64,000 nt of DNA from Planctomycetaceae bacterium (GCA_021732415.1 JAKFVC010000092.1:52937-116936), one strand, 5' to 3'. Shown: positions 46,909 to 56,967, counted from the stretch's first letter. Notes: a model not told the origin generated them from the sequence alone. Program-made: numbers and translations.

Positions 46909-46968
46909 GTGACGTACATGATGCTAGCCCTGAACCTGCTAAAACCACGACATGTGGGCCGGTCTTAG
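46909..46968 (+). CDS. Leucine-rich leader peptide of leuA
   Basis: A 19-codon frame from GTG 46909 (AGGAA at 46895-46899, 9 nt upstream) to TAG 46966-46968 encodes VTYMMLALNLLKPRHVGRS. Starts at ATG 46918 or 46921 are also possible. Four of six consecutive codons (CTA GCC CTG AAC CTG CTA) are leucine at 46924-46941. The stop codon lies inside regulatory region 2. The position between a promoter and an intrinsic terminator just before leuA fits a leader whose translation senses charged tRNA-Leu. Confidence 0.75.
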   Translation: MTYMMLALNLLKPRHVGRS

Positions 46969-47052
46969 GTGCGCGCAGCGAGGATGCTCAAAAAAATTCC
47001 CGCTACAGTCCCAACCCTGAGGCCGCATGGTCTCAGGGTTTTTTTGTTTTTT
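46939..47052 (+). promoter_or_regulatory. leuA transcription attenuator (regions 1-4)
   Basis: Region 1, CTAAAACC (46939-46946), pairs with region 2, GGTCTTAG (46961-46968), at 7 of 8 positions. Region 2, extended as CGGTCTTAGG (46960-46969), pairs over 10 bp (8 Watson-Crick, 2 G-U) with region 3, CCTGAGGCCG (47016-47025). Region 3 is also the left arm of the terminator with region 4 (47032-47040). Region 1 begins at the last Leu codon, so a ribosome stalled for leucyl-tRNA would mask it and favour the 2:3 antiterminator. Confidence 0.75.
47013..47052 (+). terminator. Intrinsic terminator in the leuA leader
   Basis: AACCCTGAG (47013-47021) and CTCAGGGTT (47032-47040) form a 9-bp perfect stem with a 10-nt loop, followed by a T-rich tract (TTTTTGTTTTTT). 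It lies about 65 bp before the leuA start. Confidence 0.88.
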
Positions 47053-47116
47053 ATGGCATGTTAGTGTGATCAAGTAGATCTCACATTTGTGATTTTTCAA
47101 TATGGAGTTGGCAGCG

Positions 47117-48643
47117 ATGTCGGACAAGCATATCGTCATCTTCGACACGACGTTACGCGACGGGGAACAATCCCCCGGTTGCAGCATGAACACCAAGGAA
47201 AAGCTGCAAGTCGCCGAGGCCCTGGTCGAACTGGGTGTCGACATCATCGAGGCCGGCTTCCCCATTGCGTCACCCGGCGATTTTGAAGCCGTCCAGGCCA
47301 TCGCCCGCAAGTACGGCGACCAGGCTGTGATTTGTGCTCTCGCCCGCTGCCGCGAGGACGACATCGACCGAGCCGCCGCCGCCTTGCAGGATGCCCAGCA
47401 GAAACGCATTCACATCTTCCTCGCCACCAGTTCCATCCATCGGCAATTCAAGCTGAAGATGGAAAAGCCCGAAATCATCGCCAAGACGATCGAGTCGGTG
47501 CAGCGGGCCAAGGCGCTCTGCGACAACATCGAGTTCTCCCCGGAAGACGCCGCCCGCACGGAGCTCGACTTTCTGTGCGAGGTCGTCGAGAAAGCCATCA
47601 CGGCCGGTGCGACGACCGTCAACATCCCGGATACCGTCGGCTATGCGACTCCCGCCCATTACTTCAAGGTCATCGACACGCTGATCAAGAACGTGCCGAA
47701 CATCAAGCAGGCCGTCATCAGCACACACTGCCACAACGACTTGGGTCTCGCCGTGGCCAACAGTCTGGCGGCCGTGGAAGCAGGGGCTCGCCAGGTCGAA
47801 TGCACGATCAATGGTCTCGGCGAGCGGGCGGGCAATGCGGCGCTCGAAGAAGTCGTGATGGCCCTCAAGACGCGGTATGACTACTACGGCTGCGATACCA
47901 AAATCAACACGACGAAACTCTTCCCGACCAGCAAGCTGGTATCGAAAATCACCGGCATGCAGGTGCAGCGGAACAAGGCGATTGTCGGCCAAAACGCGTT
48001 TGCTCACGAGGCCGGCATTCACCAGCACGGCATGCTGCAAGACCGCTCGACGTACGAAATCATGCGCCCCCAGGATGTCGGCTTTACCGGGACGAATCTC
48101 GTCCTGGGCAAGCACAGCGGCCGGCATGCCTTCCGCGACCGGATTAACTCGTTGCACTATCAGTTGGATGACGCCGCCTTCGAGCAGTTGTTCAATGACT
48201 TCATCGTCCTGTGCGACAAGAAGAAGAACGTCTACGACGCCGATATCGTGGCCCTGATCGAACATCGCGCCACCGAACGGACCGATCTGTGGAAATTGGT
48301 CCGGTTCCAGGCCTCGGGCGGAACCCGAACTATTGCCACCGCCACCGTCGAACTCCAGTTTGGCAAGCAAACGCCCCGGATCGGGATCTCGACCGGCGAT
48401 GGCCCCATCGATGCGTTGTTCAAAGTGTTGTGCGAACTGACCGGAGTGCAGGCCTCTCAACAGGACTACCAAGTCCGCAGTATTTCGACCGGGGAAGATG
48501 CCCAAGCCGAGGTTCACGTCACGTTGACCCACAGCCAGCAGACCTTCCACGGGCTGGGCGTCAGCACCGATACGCTGGAAGCAACAGCGTTGGCGTATAT
48601 CAGCGCGTTGAACAAGATTGCAGGATCAGAGCCCGGGGAATAA
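47117..48643 (+). CDS. leuA: 2-isopropylmalate synthase
   Basis: From ATG 47117 the protein (508 aa) starts MSDKHIVIFDTTLRDGEQSPGCSMNTKEKL, the HMGL-like TIM-barrel signature. Metal-site HCHNDLGLAVANSLAAVEAGARQVECTINGLGERAGNAALEEVVMAL follows, and a C-terminal LeuA allosteric domain (about 390-500) binds leucine for feedback inhibition. It condenses acetyl-CoA and 2-oxoisovalerate, the first step of leucine synthesis. GGAG at 47104-47107 supports this start over the ATG at 47102. Expression is predicted to be controlled by the attenuator just upstream. Confidence 0.95.
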   Translation: MSDKHIVIFDTTLRDGEQSPGCSMNTKEKLQVAEALVELGVDIIEAGFPIASPGDFEAVQAIARKYGDQAVICALARCREDDIDRAAAALQDAQQKRIHIFLATSSIHRQFKLKMEKPEIIAKTIESVQRAKALCDNIEFSPEDAARTELDFLCEVVEKAITAGATTVNIPDTVGYATPAHYFKVIDTLIKNVPNIKQAVISTHCHNDLGLAVANSLAAVEAGARQVECTINGLGERAGNAALEEVVMALKTRYDYYGCDTKINTTKLFPTSKLVSKITGMQVQRNKAIVGQNAFAHEAGIHQHGMLQDRSTYEIMRPQDVGFTGTNLVLGKHSGRHAFRDRINSLHYQLDDAAFEQLFNDFIVLCDKKKNVYDADIVALIEHRATERTDLWKLVRFQASGGTRTIATATVELQFGKQTPRIGISTGDGPIDALFKVLCELTGVQASQQDYQVRSISTGEDAQAEVHVTLTHSQQTFHGLGVSTDTLEATALAYISALNKIAGSEPGE

Positions 48644-48654
48644 CGAATCTTCTT

Positions 48655-48745
48655 CCCATAAGTCCCATTGGTCCCATCCGTCCCATAAGTCCCATGAATT
48701 CTGATGGGACAAATGGGACTTATGGGACGGATGGGACCAATGGGA
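48655..48745. repeat. GGGACTTATGGGACGGATGGG palindrome (copy 2)
   Basis: TCCCATTGGTCCCATCCGTC... mirrors ...GACGGATGGGACCAATGGGA. It lies between leuA and metF and could separate their transcripts. Confidence 0.85.
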
Positions 48746-48842
48746 TTGAAATCCATCCCCCGTCATTGCGACTGGTTTCACCGGCAAATCGCACATATAC
48801 TACGGTTTTGTGAACTGCGACCAGATCGGCCACGAGACGTCT

Positions 48843-49721
48843 ATGCGTATTTCTGAAATCTACCGCCCGGGCACTTTCGGTCTGAGCATCGAAATCTTCC
48901 CCCCCAAGTCGACCGACGGCGATGCGTCGCTGTTCGAGAATCTGGACCGCCTGGCGAAATATCAGCCGTCGTTTATCTCTTGCACTTACGGAGCCGGCGG
49001 CAGCACGCGAACCCGGACGGTCGAACTGTGTACTCAGATTCAACGCCGGTACGAAATCGCGGCCACAGCTCACTTTACGTGCGTGGGTGCGACCCAGGAT
49101 GAACTGCGCGAATGGTTGACATACGCCGGGCAGCAGGGGGTCAAGAACATCATGGCTCTACGCGGTGACCCGCCGCAGGGACAAGAGCAATTCGTCCATG
49201 TCGAGGGAGGCCTCAAGAACGCCAACGAACTGGTCTCGTTGATCCGTGCGGAATTTCCTGAGCTGGGAATCGGCGTGGCGGGCTACCCCGAGAAACACCC
49301 GGGGGCCTGTGATCTCGCCACGGACATGCTCAATTTAAAGCGCAAGGTCGACGCCGGAGCCGACGCCGTCTTCACGCAGTTGTTTTACGTCAACGACCAC
49401 TTCTACCGCTTCCGAGACGAATGCGGTCGATTGGGAATCAACGTCCCCCTGGTTCCCGGGATTATGCCAATCACCGAGTTTGCCCGCATCAAACGCATCA
49501 CGGCGATGTGCAAGACCGATTTCCCGCAAGACCTCGCTCAGAAACTGGAAGCCGTGCAGGACGACAAGCAGGCCCAACTCGAAATCGGCGTCGATTTCGC
49601 GATTGAGCAATGTCGCCAGTTAATTGAACAAGGAGTTCCCGGTATTCACTTTTACGCGCTCAACAAATCGCATGCGTGCGAGATGATTTTGAACGCTTTG
49701 GATTATGCGCCGACGGCGTAG
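48843..49721 (+). CDS. metF: 5,10-methylenetetrahydrofolate reductase
   Basis: From ATG 48843 the protein (292 aa) starts [23 protein letters not shown], the normal MetF N-terminus. [32 protein letters not shown] and [21 protein letters not shown] follow, which bind FAD and the folate. It reduces methylene-THF to 5-methyl-THF in the cytosol, supplying the methyl donor for methionine synthase. The methionine synthase gene lies 1 kb downstream, separated by the Uma2-type gene. An in-frame GTG at 48810 would add 11 residues. Confidence 0.95.
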   Translation: MRISEIYRPGTFGLSIEIFPPKSTDGDASLFENLDRLAKYQPSFISCTYGAGGSTRTRTVELCTQIQRRYEIAATAHFTCVGATQDELREWLTYAGQQGVKNIMALRGDPPQGQEQFVHVEGGLKNANELVSLIRAEFPELGIGVAGYPEKHPGACDLATDMLNLKRKVDAGADAVFTQLFYVNDHFYRFRDECGRLGINVPLVPGIMPITEFARIKRITAMCKTDFPQDLAQKLEAVQDDKQAQLEIGVDFAIEQCRQLIEQGVPGIHFYALNKSHACEMILNALDYAPTA

Positions 49722-49740
49722 TTTAGACACGGACTTTATC

Positions 49741-50319
49741 ATGAATGCAACCGCTATCACCTCGACGATGACAACGGAAGAACTTTTCGCGTTGCCTGAC
49801 GACGGTATTGAGCGCGATATCATTCGTGGCGAGTTAAGGGAGTATCCGAGGGAGAACCCGATGACGAGACGGAATCGTCGACACAATAAAGTCATTAGTT
49901 CAGTTTCCCGTGTTCTAGGAAATTGGGCTATTGCTCCAGAAGTTGGAGGAGAGGTCACGGGAGGCGAAACCGGAGTGAGATTGCGGCGAGATCCAGAGAC
50001 GACCGTCGGAATTGACGTGACGTATTACTCCGCAGAATTGCTGGCAACTGCATCTCTTGATCAAGCTTGGTATGAAGGTCCCCCCGTATTGGCCGTCGAA
50101 ATCCTTTCGCCATCGGACACTCATGAAGACGTCGTCGCGAAGATTAACTTGTATCTGGAATGTGGAGTCCCGGTGGTTTGGATTCTGGACCCCGATTTTC
50201 AGACACTGACCGTCTATCGCCCCAATTGTTTACCTTCGATGTTGAGAACTAACGAAACCTTGGAGGGATGTCCCGAACTTCCTGGGCTAAGTGCCCCGGT
50301 GCGAGATTTTTTTAATTGA
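49741..50319 (+). CDS. Uma2-family PD-(D/E)xK nuclease-like protein
   Basis: The 192-residue protein has the Uma2/DUF820 layout: MTTEELFALPDDGIERDIIRGELREYP, a variable middle and the core VLAVEILSPSDTHEDVVAKINLYLECGVPVVWILDPDFQTLTVYRP, which matches the acidic and ExK-like residues of the fold. Family members are numerous in cyanobacteria and planctomycetes, and their function is unknown. I chose ATG 49741; an earlier Met at 49705 would overlap metF. The gene lies between metF and metH with no obvious link to methionine synthesis. Confidence 0.85.
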   Translation: MNATAITSTMTTEELFALPDDGIERDIIRGELREYPRENPMTRRNRRHNKVISSVSRVLGNWAIAPEVGGEVTGGETGVRLRRDPETTVGIDVTYYSAELLATASLDQAWYEGPPVLAVEILSPSDTHEDVVAKINLYLECGVPVVWILDPDFQTLTVYRPNCLPSMLRTNETLEGCPELPGLSAPVRDFFN

Positions 50320-50355
50320 AAGTTCGGTGGCAGACGCTGCTCAACACAGTTCTGA

Positions 50356-50440
50356 CAGAAATATGTGACGACAAAAAAATGAATACGAAACTGGGAACTG
50401 GATCGGCTAGTCCCCATCTTTCTGTCGTCACATTTTTCTG
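50356..50440. repeat. CAGAAATATGTGACGAC hairpin
   Basis: The left arm 50356-50381 mirrors 50415-50440 with a few mismatches; both contain GTGACGACA and its complement. It lies in the 370-bp gap before metH; the rest of the gap contains half of a GGGGGCTTACGCCGCCCGG arm and nothing else. Confidence 0.75.
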
Positions 50441-50691
50441 TGAAAAACGATCTGGACAATCAACGCCGACGCCGGGAGCGTCGGCTACGCAGGAAGAATC
50501 CGGGGGCTTACGCCGCCCGGCTCGCCTGGTCGAATATTTGTGATAGGCGAATTACATAGTTGAACGCCCCGTCAGCTAACCGCCCCTCATCCCAATCTGT
50601 GTTTCATCTGTGTCAATCTGTGGCTAAAAACTCTTCCCTCCTCTAAGCGTGCCATCCCGCCCTCAGTCCTTTCGATAAGCCAATTTGCCCC

Positions 50692-53600
50692 ATGCCTGCT
50701 GCCTCTTCAGACCGTCTACACGAACTTCTTGCTCAACGTATTCTCGTCCTGGACGGGGCGATGGGGACCATGATTCAGCGGTATCTGCCGACTGAAGAAC
50801 TGTATCGCGCTGAACGCTTCAAGAAGCATCCGATTGATCTGAAGAACTGCGGCGACGTGCTCGTCCTGACGCAGCCGTGGATGATTCGTGAGATTCACGA
50901 ACAATATCTCGCGGCGGGCGCGGATATCATCGAAACCGATACCTTCAACGCGAACATTGTGTCGCTGAAGGAATTTGAACTCGATGATCTGACATACGAG
51001 ATCAACAAGACCGCCGCACAACTCGCGCGTGCGGCGACCGATCAATTCACGAAACTGGATCCTCGCAAGCCGCGGTTCGTCGCCGGCAGTATCGGTCCGA
51101 CTAAGGTGATGCTTGCATTTAACGCGGAAAAACCGGGGACGCGGCCCGTTACCTACGAGCAGATGGTCGAGTCCTATTCCGTGCAGATTCGCGGTTTGAT
51201 CGATGGCGGCGTGGATCTCCTGCTGCCGGAAACGTCCTTCGATACGCTCAACATGAAGGCCTGTCTGTTTGCCATTGAGTCGGTGTTTGCCGAGCGTGGC
51301 GTTCGGCTGCCGGTGATGGTTTCGGGGACGATCTTCAATGGCGGACGCACGCTGACCGGCCAGTCGGTGGAGGCGTTCTGGACGTCAGTCTCGCACTTCC
51401 CCATGCTGACGATCGGGCTGAACTGCGCCCTGGGCCCGGCCCAGATGCGGCCGTATGTCGAGGCGCTGGCGAACCTCGCGCCGAAGTTTGTCAGTTGCTA
51501 TCCGAACGCCGGTATGCCCGACGGGATGGGGGGCTTCGATTCCAATCCGCTCGAAGTCGCCACCAACCTGCGCGAGTTCGCGCAGAACGGCTGGGTCAAT
51601 ATCGTCGGCGGCTGCTGTGGCACCGACCCCGACTTCATCCGCCAGATTTCCGCATCCGTCGAGGGGATCAAACCCCGCACCAATCCGGACGTGCCTCAAT
51701 GGTCGGCCTACTGCGGTAAGGAACGGTTCGAACTTCGCCCCGAATCCAACTTCATGATGGTTGGCGAACGGACCAACGTCACCGGGTCGCGCAAGTTCGC
51801 CCGACTGATCAAAGAAGAGAATTTCGATGAAGCCCTAGCCATTGCGCGGCAGCAGGTCGAAAACGGCGCGAACATGATCGACGTCAACATGGACGAAGGC
51901 TTGCTCAACAGCGAGCAGGTCATGACGCAATTCCTGCATCTGATCCATGACGATCCGGATGTGAATCGCGTGCCGGTGATGGTCGACAGTTCGAAGTTCA
52001 GCGTCATTGAAGCTGGCTTGAAATGCCTCGATGGCAAGGGGGTCGTCAACTCGATCAGCCTGAAAGAAGGCGAGGAGCAATTCCTCGAACAGGCACGGTT
52101 GGTCCGCAAGTATGGCGCGGCCGTAATCGTCATGGCGTTCGATGAACAAGGCCAGGCCGTGACTGCAGACCACAAGGTCTCAATCTGCCAACGCGCCTTC
52201 AAACTGCTGACCGAGGAAGTCGGATTCCCGCCTGAAGACGTCATCTTCGATGCGAACATTCTGACCATCGGCACCGGGATGGAAGAGCACTCGAACTACG
52301 CCGTCGAGTTCTTCGAAGCTGTGACGAAGATCAAGAAAGTCTGCCCGGGAGCGAAGACCTCGGGCGGTGTGAGCAACGTCAGCTTTTCGTTCCGCGGTAA
52401 CGAAGTGGTGCGTGAGGCGATCAATGCCGTGTTCCTGTACCACGCCGTGCGGGCGGGTCTCGACATGGGCATCGTCAACGCCGGCCAACTGGCGGTCTAC
52501 GACGAGATCGACAAGCAGTTGCTGGAGTACGTTGAAGATGTCGTAATGAATCGCCGTCCGGATGCGACCGAACGGCTGATTACGTACTCGGAGACGATCA
52601 AAGCGAAGGCGGATAAATCGGCTCCAGACGCCGTGGAAGAATGGCGACTGGGATCGGTGGAGAGCCGGTTGTCGCATGCTCTCGTAAAGGGCATTACCGA
52701 CTTCATTATTGAAGATACCGAAGAAGCGCGGCTGAAGTATCCGGCTCCGCTGGAGGTCATTCAGGGTCCGTTGATGGCCGGTATGGATGTCGTGGGCGAT
52801 CTGTTTGGTGCGGGGAAAATGTTCCTGCCGCAGGTCGTAAAGAGTGCCCGCGTCATGAAGAAGTCGGTGGCCTATCTGCTGCCGTTCATGGAAGCGGAAA
52901 AGGCCCGTACCGGACAAGTCCAGGAAGCCCGCGGCAAGATCGTCCTGGCCACCGTCAAGGGTGACGTCCACGACATCGGCAAGAACATTGTCGGCGTGGT
53001 CCTCGCCTGTAATAACTATGAGATCATCGATCTCGGGGTTATGGTCGCCTGTGAAAAGATCCTCGAAACGGCACGTAACGAGAAGGCTGATGTCATCGGC
53101 TTGAGTGGCCTGATTACGCCCTCGCTGGATGAGATGGTTCATGTCGCTCGCGAGATGGAGCGGCAGAAGTTCGAGATTCCGCTGTTGATCGGTGGCGCGA
53201 CGACGTCCGCGAAGCACACGGCCGTGAAGATTGCTCAGCAATATCATGGATCGACGGTGCACGTACTGGATGCGTCGAAGAGCGTTCCCGTCGTCAATCA
53301 GTTGATGGATCCCAACCGCGCCCCGGCCTTCGATACCGAAAACCGTCGCCAGCAGGAACGCGATCGACAACGGTTCTCACAGCGTCAGGCTCAGAAACTG
53401 GTGCCGTATGCTCAGACCATCCAGCGCCGGTTTCATACTGACTGGCAAGACGTGCGGATCGATGTGCCGGCCAAGTTGGGGGTGCAGGTTCTCGACGACT
53501 ACCCGTTGGAAAAACTGGTGCCGTATATCGACTGGTCGCCGTTCTTCATGTCGTGGGAATTGAAGGGGAAGTATCCCGCAATTTTCCAGGATCCGAACTG

Positions 53601-54393
53601 TGGCGAAGTCGCCAAAAAACTGTTCGATGAAGGCCAGGAACTCCTGCAGGAGATCATCCAGAAAAAATGGTTGCAGGCACGGGGCGTCTATGGCCTGTGG
53701 CCGGCGAATTCGGTGGGGGACGACGTTGAAGTCTATACGCCCGAGAGTGCCCATCTGCCGTACGACAAGCGGACCATCATCGCGAAATTCCACTTCCTGC
53801 GGCAGCAATGGGAACGCGTCGGCCAGTCGGACTTTCGTTCGCTGGCGGACTACATCGCGCCAGCGGAATCGGGGCGGATGGACTACATCGGAGCATTTGC
53901 CGTCACGACCGGCGTTGGCATGGAAGATGTCGTCGCGCATTTCAAACGCGAGAACGATGACTACCAGTTAAACCTCGCCCAGTCGCTCGCCGACCGTCTG
54001 GCGGAAGCGTTTGCCGAGGCCCTGCACAAACAGGTTCGCGATGAGTGGGGCTATGGTGCAGAAGAAGGGCTATCGACCGAAGATATTATCGCCGAGAAAT
54101 ACCGCGGCATCCGACCGGCGGCCGGCTATCCTGCCTGTCCGGATCACACAGAGAAGCGCACGCTATTTGATCTGTTGCACGCGGAAGAAAACACCAGCCT
54201 GCAACTGACGGAAAACTTTGCGATGTACCCGGCGGCGGCGGTCTCGGGTCTGTACTTTGCCCATCCGGCCGCACGTTATTTCAGTGTCGACTTGATGATG
54301 AAGGACCAGATTGAATCGTACGCCCACCGCAAAGGTTGGCCGATTCACGAGGTCGAACGCTGGTTGTCGCCCAACTTGGGATATGAGCCTTAG
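50692..54393 (+). CDS. metH: Cobalamin-dependent methionine synthase
   Basis: The 1233-residue protein has all four modules in order. The homocysteine-binding barrel (about 1-330) has zinc ligands in [14 protein letters not shown] and [12 protein letters not shown] pterin-binding domain follows (about 350-620, [20 protein letters not shown]). The cobalamin module has the cap and the lower-ligand motif [15 protein letters not shown] (H760). The AdoMet-binding activation domain (about 900-1230) has [15 protein letters not shown]. It transfers methyl from 5-methyl-THF (made by MetF) to homocysteine. No cobalamin riboswitch is seen in the 370 bp upstream. Confidence 0.97.
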   Translation: MPAASSDRLHELLAQRILVLDGAMGTMIQRYLPTEELYRAERFKKHPIDLKNCGDVLVLTQPWMIREIHEQYLAAGADIIETDTFNANIVSLKEFELDDLTYEINKTAAQLARAATDQFTKLDPRKPRFVAGSIGPTKVMLAFNAEKPGTRPVTYEQMVESYSVQIRGLIDGGVDLLLPETSFDTLNMKACLFAIESVFAERGVRLPVMVSGTIFNGGRTLTGQSVEAFWTSVSHFPMLTIGLNCALGPAQMRPYVEALANLAPKFVSCYPNAGMPDGMGGFDSNPLEVATNLREFAQNGWVNIVGGCCGTDPDFIRQISASVEGIKPRTNPDVPQWSAYCGKERFELRPESNFMMVGERTNVTGSRKFARLIKEENFDEALAIARQQVENGANMIDVNMDEGLLNSEQVMTQFLHLIHDDPDVNRVPVMVDSSKFSVIEAGLKCLDGKGVVNSISLKEGEEQFLEQARLVRKYGAAVIVMAFDEQGQAVTADHKVSICQRAFKLLTEEVGFPPEDVIFDANILTIGTGMEEHSNYAVEFFEAVTKIKKVCPGAKTSGGVSNVSFSFRGNEVVREAINAVFLYHAVRAGLDMGIVNAGQLAVYDEIDKQLLEYVEDVVMNRRPDATERLITYSETIKAKADKSAPDAVEEWRLGSVESRLSHALVKGITDFIIEDTEEARLKYPAPLEVIQGPLMAGMDVVGDLFGAGKMFLPQVVKSARVMKKSVAYLLPFMEAEKARTGQVQEARGKIVLATVKGDVHDIGKNIVGVVLACNNYEIIDLGVMVACEKILETARNEKADVIGLSGLITPSLDEMVHVAREMERQKFEIPLLIGGATTSAKHTAVKIAQQYHGSTVHVLDASKSVPVVNQLMDPNRAPAFDTENRRQQERDRQRFSQRQAQKLVPYAQTIQRRFHTDWQDVRIDVPAKLGVQVLDDYPLEKLVPYIDWSPFFMSWELKGKYPAIFQDPNCGEVAKKLFDEGQELLQEIIQKKWLQARGVYGLWPANSVGDDVEVYTPESAHLPYDKRTIIAKFHFLRQQWERVGQSDFRSLADYIAPAESGRMDYIGAFAVTTGVGMEDVVAHFKRENDDYQLNLAQSLADRLAEAFAEALHKQVRDEWGYGAEEGLSTEDIIAEKYRGIRPAAGYPACPDHTEKRTLFDLLHAEENTSLQLTENFAMYPAAAVSGLYFAHPAARYFSVDLMMKDQIESYAHRKGWPIHEVERWLSPNLGYEP

Positions 54394-54426
54394 CCGTTGT
54401 TCGCAAGGCGTTGCGAATCAACGACC

Positions 54427-54649
54427 GTAGGATGGCCGCCCCGGCCGTCGAGCCCGTAACAACCCGCTTGACATAGTAACGATCCCTCGCGATCTTCGCG
54501 CAGCGCCGACATCCTGTTCACCGGAAACGTATCTCAATAGAGATACGTTACTCTCAAATCGTGCGCCGGCGCTCCGCGAACATCGCTAGAATTGATATCT
54601 ATGCGATGTCGAATGTTACGGGCTCAGACGGCCGGGGCGGCCATCCTAC
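54427..54649. repeat. 223-bp palindrome with GGATGGCCGCCCCGGCCGTC arms (copy 1)
   Basis: Outer arms from GTAGGATGGCCGCCCCGGCC (54427) to its complement (54649) share an inner GAGCCCGTAAC/GTTACGGGCTC pair. A central dyad AACGTATCTC...GAGATACGTT lies inside. A homologous element occupies 61155-61374. Confidence 0.88.
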
Positions 54650-54666
54650 AATCCTTCGCACTCGCG

Positions 54667-55140
54667 TTACAAATATCCCGCCTTCTTCAACTCGGCCAAC
54701 ACGGCGAACGTGCCGACCATCCAGAAGAAGATGCCGGATGTGAGCAGACTGATCTTCATGAACCAACCCGGCCGCAACTGCTTGGGCAACAACACGTGAT
54801 TCAACCACAACGTGTGCCAGCAACTGAAGCCTAGCGCGAAGTTGTAGATCGACGTCGCAATCAACAGCAACGCGGTCGGCTTGGCGAGGCTCAACATGAT
54901 GACGCCGAAGATGGCGTAGATCGTCAGCACGCCGAAATAGACATAGCGAATCGCATGGCTTTCCATGCGTCGCAGGATGGCACTCGAGGTCCAGAAGACG
55001 TCGACCCAGCGGCGGACGAAGCCGTCAATTGTGCTGGCCATCGTCGGGATCAGCACCAGGCAACCGCAGACGAGTGTCAGTCCCCAGAAGATCAACCCAA
55101 GCTGCCCGCCGGCATAGGCGTAAACGCCGTCGGCCGTCAT
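54667..55140 (-). CDS. C-terminal fragment of the frameshifted Nramp-like transporter
   Basis: The 157-codon frame (MTADGVYAYAGGQLGLIFWGLTLV...) encodes four membrane helices that continue the transporter interrupted at 55157. The frame is open upstream of its first ATG to about 55161 (NEYQTAC-MTADG), so the two parts meet within a few bases in different frames. As a separate protein it has no signal or recognisable start site. It is best read as the 3' part of one gene. Confidence 0.7.
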   Translation of the reverse strand: MTADGVYAYAGGQLGLIFWGLTLVCGCLVLIPTMASTIDGFVRRWVDVFWTSSAILRRMESHAIRYVYFGVLTIYAIFGVIMLSLAKPTALLLIATSIYNFALGFSCWHTLWLNHVLLPKQLRPGWFMKISLLTSGIFFWMVGTFAVLAELKKAGYL

Positions 55141-55156
55141 GCAGGCGGTTTGATAT

Positions 55157-56620
55157 TCATTCTCGGTCTGGTAACCCGCGTTTCAGGAACAGCACCGACA
55201 ACATGCTCGGCAAACCGACGCCGAAGAAGCAAGCCGGAGCCCACAGGGTGAGCTGATCGCGGACGATGTGCCGATACCACCGCTTCCAGCGCGGCAAGGA
55301 TTCCTCGGTCACGACAAACACGGTTCCCTCGTGGGATAGCTGCAGATTGTGACCTCCCACCACGCTGGGAATGGCTCCAACGTGATGCCCCATGCCCCAA
55401 CCCTGATCGCGGGTGTAATTGCTGATCGGCGTGTTGGACAAACCACCTTGTCCCGAGATACCAACCAGCGCCGACAAGAATCCAATCATCGCCAGATCGA
55501 TCAGCGGGAAGCTGCCGCCGGCCAACGACTGGAAGATGTTTTCCAGATTGTCGCCATCACACGTTTTGTCGCCATCAAAATCGATGAATTTCGGGGGCTT
55601 TTCCGATTCGAAATCAATTGGAATCACCTTCTCCGCCGTCCCGTCGCAGTCCGCATCCACAGTGATGGACGCGTCCGGCTTGCCGTCAAGGTCCAGGTCG
55701 GGCCACCAGCGAGTAATATCGCCGCCAGCCTTGTTCTTGCGGGGAACTTTGACGAAATGCTCGGGCTTGCCGTCACCGGTGAAGTCGGGCCAGGCGTCGG
55801 AACTTCCGTTGCCGTCGCTATCGATAATTGGCTCGCGGTTGATTTCCGGTTCAACTTGATCGAGGTGCCCGTCCTTGTCCCAGTCTTCACCGGCATCGAG
55901 GACGTGATTGTGATTGAAATCCTCGGCCCGCTTGATGGGCACATTGCCGATCTTGAAGAACCCGCCACCGATTTCGATCCAGGTATTGATGTTGGAGTAA
56001 AAGAGGGCCAGCACCATCAGAAAACCCATCACGACGACAATCTTGACCGTCATGATGAACTTCAGAGCGTTATAGATCTTGCCGCCGAAGATCAGCGGGA
56101 TGAAGCACACCAGGAAGATAAAGTAGGACAAATTCTGCAGGAGAGGCTGATCGCTCGGAAACTGGCTCGGATTGGGAATTCGCTGCAGATACAACGCCGC
56201 ACACGGGGTCGCCGCGCTGGCGGCGAGGTACGGGAAAATCGCACCGATATCCAACAACAGATACACACCCAGCCAGAAACGCGGCCCCGGCAGCGTGCGG
56301 AATTTCCCGGTGAAGATCGGTTCGCCGGTATATAAGGTGTACCGGCTGATCTCCAGGTTGTAGATGACCTGCCCGAGGATGCTCAGGGTCGCCAGCCACA
56401 TCAATCCACCGCCGAATTTGGCGGTGATCGTCGGACCGGTCAGCCACTCGCCGCCGCCGATGGCGGCACCACCCATCAGCAAGCCCGGGCCGAGATAGGT
56501 AAACAGCTTGCCCCATTCAAACTTCGGGGCGTCAATCAGTTCGCCGACGCTCCATTGAGGCATCGATTTCGAACCGGGATAGGGCGCAGGGGTGTCGGAC
56601 GGAGTCTTTTGTTCGGCCAT
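55157..56620 (-). CDS. Nramp-like divalent-metal transporter with EF-hand-like insert (N-terminal part)
   Basis: From ATG 56620 the frame (487 codons) starts with a cytosolic tail. Nramp-type helices follow (FTYLGPGLLMGGAAIGGGEWLTGPTITAKFGGGLMWLATLSILGQ, with the helix-1 metal-site region). After about residue 235 an acidic insert of about 120 residues has seven DxDxDG-like loops (DWDKDGHLD, DSDGNGSSD, DLDLDGKPD, DADCDGTAE, DFDGDKTCD). Membrane helices then resume. It stops at 55157 after LFLKRGLPDRE, where the C-terminal helices continue in another frame. The substrate is inferred from Nramp homology only. Confidence 0.8.
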   Translation of the reverse strand: MAEQKTPSDTPAPYPGSKSMPQWSVGELIDAPKFEWGKLFTYLGPGLLMGGAAIGGGEWLTGPTITAKFGGGLMWLATLSILGQVIYNLEISRYTLYTGEPIFTGKFRTLPGPRFWLGVYLLLDIGAIFPYLAASAATPCAALYLQRIPNPSQFPSDQPLLQNLSYFIFLVCFIPLIFGGKIYNALKFIMTVKIVVVMGFLMVLALFYSNINTWIEIGGGFFKIGNVPIKRAEDFNHNHVLDAGEDWDKDGHLDQVEPEINREPIIDSDGNGSSDAWPDFTGDGKPEHFVKVPRKNKAGGDITRWWPDLDLDGKPDASITVDADCDGTAEKVIPIDFESEKPPKFIDFDGDKTCDGDNLENIFQSLAGGSFPLIDLAMIGFLSALVGISGQGGLSNTPISNYTRDQGWGMGHHVGAIPSVVGGHNLQLSHEGTVFVVTEESLPRWKRWYRHIVRDQLTLWAPACFFGVGLPSMLSVLFLKRGLPDRE

Positions 56621-56860
56621 GAGCAACTGGCTTTCACGAATCTAGGTCGACGCACCGAGAGACCCATTCCGCCAAAGAAAGACGGAATAGCTCAGGCTGA
56701 GTCGGATCAAAATATCTGATTAAGATCCCCAGCATGGGCAAAAACCACGCATTGGTCAAGCGGGTCAAGGGGTCAGCTGGCAGCGAGGATGGACTAGATG
56801 TGAGCAAATCACTGCTGAGAAAGAGGTTGCGGCTTGAGATAAGAAAAGAAAAGAGAATTA

Positions 56861-56947
56861 GCCACAGAAGGACACAGAAGAAACACAGAACAGAAAATCA
56901 CAGATCTCCTTCTTTACTTCTGTGTTTCTTCTGTGTCCTTCTGTGGC
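56861..56947. repeat. GCCACAGAAGGACACAGAAG hairpin
   Basis: GCCACAGAAGGACACAGAAG mirrors CTTCTGTGTCCTTCTGTGGC with an AT-rich centre. It lies 20 bp from the end of the APP1-like gene. The remainder of the 56621-56967 gap contains no other feature. Confidence 0.88.
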
Positions 56948-56967
56948 CAATCCGATCTTTTTAATCG

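Noticed and set aside
46879..47052. 6S RNA or other structured ncRNA
   Set aside because: The length is similar, but the leader peptide, the alternative 1:2/2:3/3:4 pairings and the position before leuA fit an attenuator better, and no central-bubble fold is evident.
52180..53370. 396-codon open frame antisense to metH
   Set aside because: MetH motifs run through this stretch on the plus strand; the antisense frame is a codon-bias artefact.
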